5,492 nucleotides of DNA from contig CAMMZE010000096.1 in the NCBI GenBank assembly GCA_946529195.1, positions 1 through 5,492 of the forward strand, read 5' to 3'. Positions 4,618-5,492 of this stretch are shown one piece after another (position 1 is the first letter of the stretch; every line of letters begins with the position of its first letter). Made by a program: the position numbers and the translations under genes. The DNA comes from an uncultured Lachnospiraceae bacterium. Lineage in GTDB: Bacteria; Bacillota_A; Clostridia; Lachnospirales; Lachnospiraceae. Below the pieces are notes generated by a model. It saw nothing but the letters and a program-made list of their open reading frames with translations, made no database searches and had not been told where the DNA came from.

Positions 4618-5492
4618 ATGGCAACCTATTTTGTCGACTATGAGAATGTCGGAAGCGCCGGAATAGAAGGCATCGATACCCTGCCGGAAGGGAATACGGT
4701 GCATATTTTCTACAGTGTCAAGGCAGATACGATGAAGATGGACCAGGTGATTCAGCTGATGCGGGTCAGCGCCAACGTGGAATTTCACGACGTGACCATG
4801 CGCGGTCAGAAGAACGCACTGGATTTCCAGCTGATCGCAATGCTCTATTTTACCAAAAAAGAAGATGACACCTGCTATATCATCAGCAAGGATCAGGGAT
4901 ATGACGCTGCTATCGTATTTGGCAGAAAGATCGGCGCCGAGCAGGTATACAGAAGAGTCAGCATCTGCAGTGAGAATATCGGCGATGTCAAGCCGCAGCA
5001 GCAGACAAGACGCAGCGGAAGACGCGGCGGTGATTCCAGGCAGAATGCCTATAACAACAATCAGGAACAGCCGGTTCTTCTGGCAGAGCGCGCCCAGGGC
5101 GTGACCACGCTTCCTTATCAGAGAGAGGTGATCAGACCGCCCAGGCATGGCAGGAAAGAGGAGCCTGCAAAGCAGGATACAGCCAAGGCAGCAGAGCCTG
5201 TAAGGCAGGATGCAGTCAAGGCGGCAGAGCCTGTTAAGAAGGAAGAGGTCAAAGCAGCCAAGCCTGTCAAGAAGGAAGAGATTAAGGCTGCAGAACCTGT
5301 CAAGAAGGAAGAGATTAAAGCTGTTGAACCTGCAAAGAAGGAAGAGGTTAAGGCTGTTGAACCTTCAAAGAAGGAAGAGGTCAAAGCAGCTGAGCCTGCT
5401 AAGCAGGAAGCAGTCAAGGAGGCCGAGCCGGTGAAGAAGGAAGAGCCCAAAAAGGCGGAGCCTGCAAACAGAGAGATGCCTAAGGGCGGGAT
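4618..5492 (+). CDS. PIN/NYN-like nuclease-domain protein with RGG-type linker and 11-residue repeat tail (3' end outside window)
   Basis: The frame is open from the ATG at 4618 to the window end (291 codons plus two bases), with no stop. Residues 1-118 look like a PIN/NYN-like ribonuclease fold. MATYFVDYENVG carries a DxEN motif (Asp7, Glu9, Asn10), NALDFQLIAML gives Asp69, and ISKDQGYD gives Asp92 and Asp96. Together these acidic residues are plausible metal ligands of the family. Residues about 122-181 are low complexity, rich in Gln, Arg, Gly and Asn (QQQTRRSGRRGG), as in RNA-binding linkers. From residue 182 come ten contiguous 11-residue units of the type EPVKKEEVKAA, a neutral Lys/Glu polyampholyte. 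The tail may continue beyond the window. There is no signal peptide or membrane segment, so it is probably cytoplasmic. It has its own promoter, leader dyad and strong RBS. Catalytic activity and RNA targets are inferred from the fold only. A non-catalytic PIN-like scaffold is possible. Confidence 0.85.
   Translation, partial: MATYFVDYENVGSAGIEGIDTLPEGNTVHIFYSVKADTMKMDQVIQLMRVSANVEFHDVTMRGQKNALDFQLIAMLYFTKKEDDTCYIISKDQGYDAAIVFGRKIGAEQVYRRVSICSENIGDVKPQQQTRRSGRRGGDSRQNAYNNNQEQPVLLAERAQGVTTLPYQREVIRPPRHGRKEEPAKQDTAKAAEPVRQDAVKAAEPVKKEEVKAAKPVKKEEIKAAEPVKKEEIKAVEPAKKEEVKAVEPSKKEEVKAAEPAKQEAVKEAEPVKKEEPKKAEPANREMPKGG
5161..5490 (+). repeat. Ten in-frame 33-bp tandem repeats encoding EPVKKEEVKAA-type units
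   Basis: The unit boundaries fall at 5161 and every 33 bases after it, without any indel, up to the window edge. The central copies (5227-5424) are most alike in DNA, and adjacent ones differ at only a few of 33 positions. The first copies (KQDT, RQDA) and the last two (KKEEPKKA, NREMPKGG) are more diverged. Pro at unit position 2 is invariant. Glu at position 1 is conserved except for one Lys, and Lys at position 9 is invariant. The array may extend past the window. Confidence 0.93.

Noticed and set aside
4582..5148. Minus-strand open frame of 188 codons opposite the PIN-like gene
   Set aside because: The plus strand has a strong promoter, RBS and PIN motifs. The minus frame has no start signals or domain.
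5118..5450. Minus-strand repetitive protein (GSAALTSSFFTG-type repeats) resembling a repeat or pentapeptide-like protein
   Set aside because: Its 11-residue periodicity is only the reverse reading of the 33-bp repeats of the PIN-like gene. No RBS supports it.
5161..5490. Possible CRISPR array (33-bp period)
   Set aside because: The repeats are contiguous without spacers, all in frame, diverged at codon third positions, and encode a regular peptide unit.

Overview
The window is a stretch of ordinary bacterial chromosome, most likely from a gut-type member of the Clostridia (Lachnospiraceae or a close relative, Bacillota). This is inferred from four things: strong AAGGAGG-type ribosome binding sites, moderately GC-rich coding DNA with AT-rich intergenic promoters, clostridial-type protein families (a MATE pump with the N-terminal MTEGPI motif, an AI-2E/PerM-family permease, and a PIN-like protein with a low-complexity tail), and a palindromic repeat of a kind I remember from Firmicutes genomes. 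No phage, plasmid, IS transposase, CRISPR, tRNA or rRNA is visible.

Layout. Bases 1-587 hold the 3' end of metG (methionyl-tRNA synthetase), covering the end of the anticodon-binding region, an Ala/Glu-rich linker and the EMAP/Trbp111-like tRNA-binding domain. A GC-rich hairpin terminator (608-642) lies between metG and a convergent gene for an Ldh2-family malate/L-lactate-type dehydrogenase (652-1764, minus strand). An AT-rich divergent intergenic region follows. It holds a good minus-strand promoter for the dehydrogenase, an extended -10 promoter on the plus strand, and a perfect 60-bp palindrome (1883-1942) placed in the presumed 5' leader of the next gene.

That gene (1976-3136) is an AI-2E/PerM-family membrane protein. 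Its stop codon overlaps the start of a MATE-family efflux pump (3136-4488), so the two form a translationally coupled membrane-protein pair.

After a 129-bp gap with a near-consensus promoter, an operator-like dyad and a strong RBS, a final gene starts at 4618 and runs off the window. It encodes an N-terminal PIN/NYN-like nuclease domain with a DxEN motif and further conserved Asp residues. An Arg/Gly/Gln/Asn-rich linker follows, then at least ten in-frame 11-residue repeats (33 bp each) of the type EPVKKEEVKAA.

The most interesting points are the 60-bp palindrome, which looks like two REP-type units arranged head to head, and the repeat-tailed PIN-like protein with its own regulated-looking promoter. 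The rest is conventional. I see no clear evidence of a wholly new multi-gene system.
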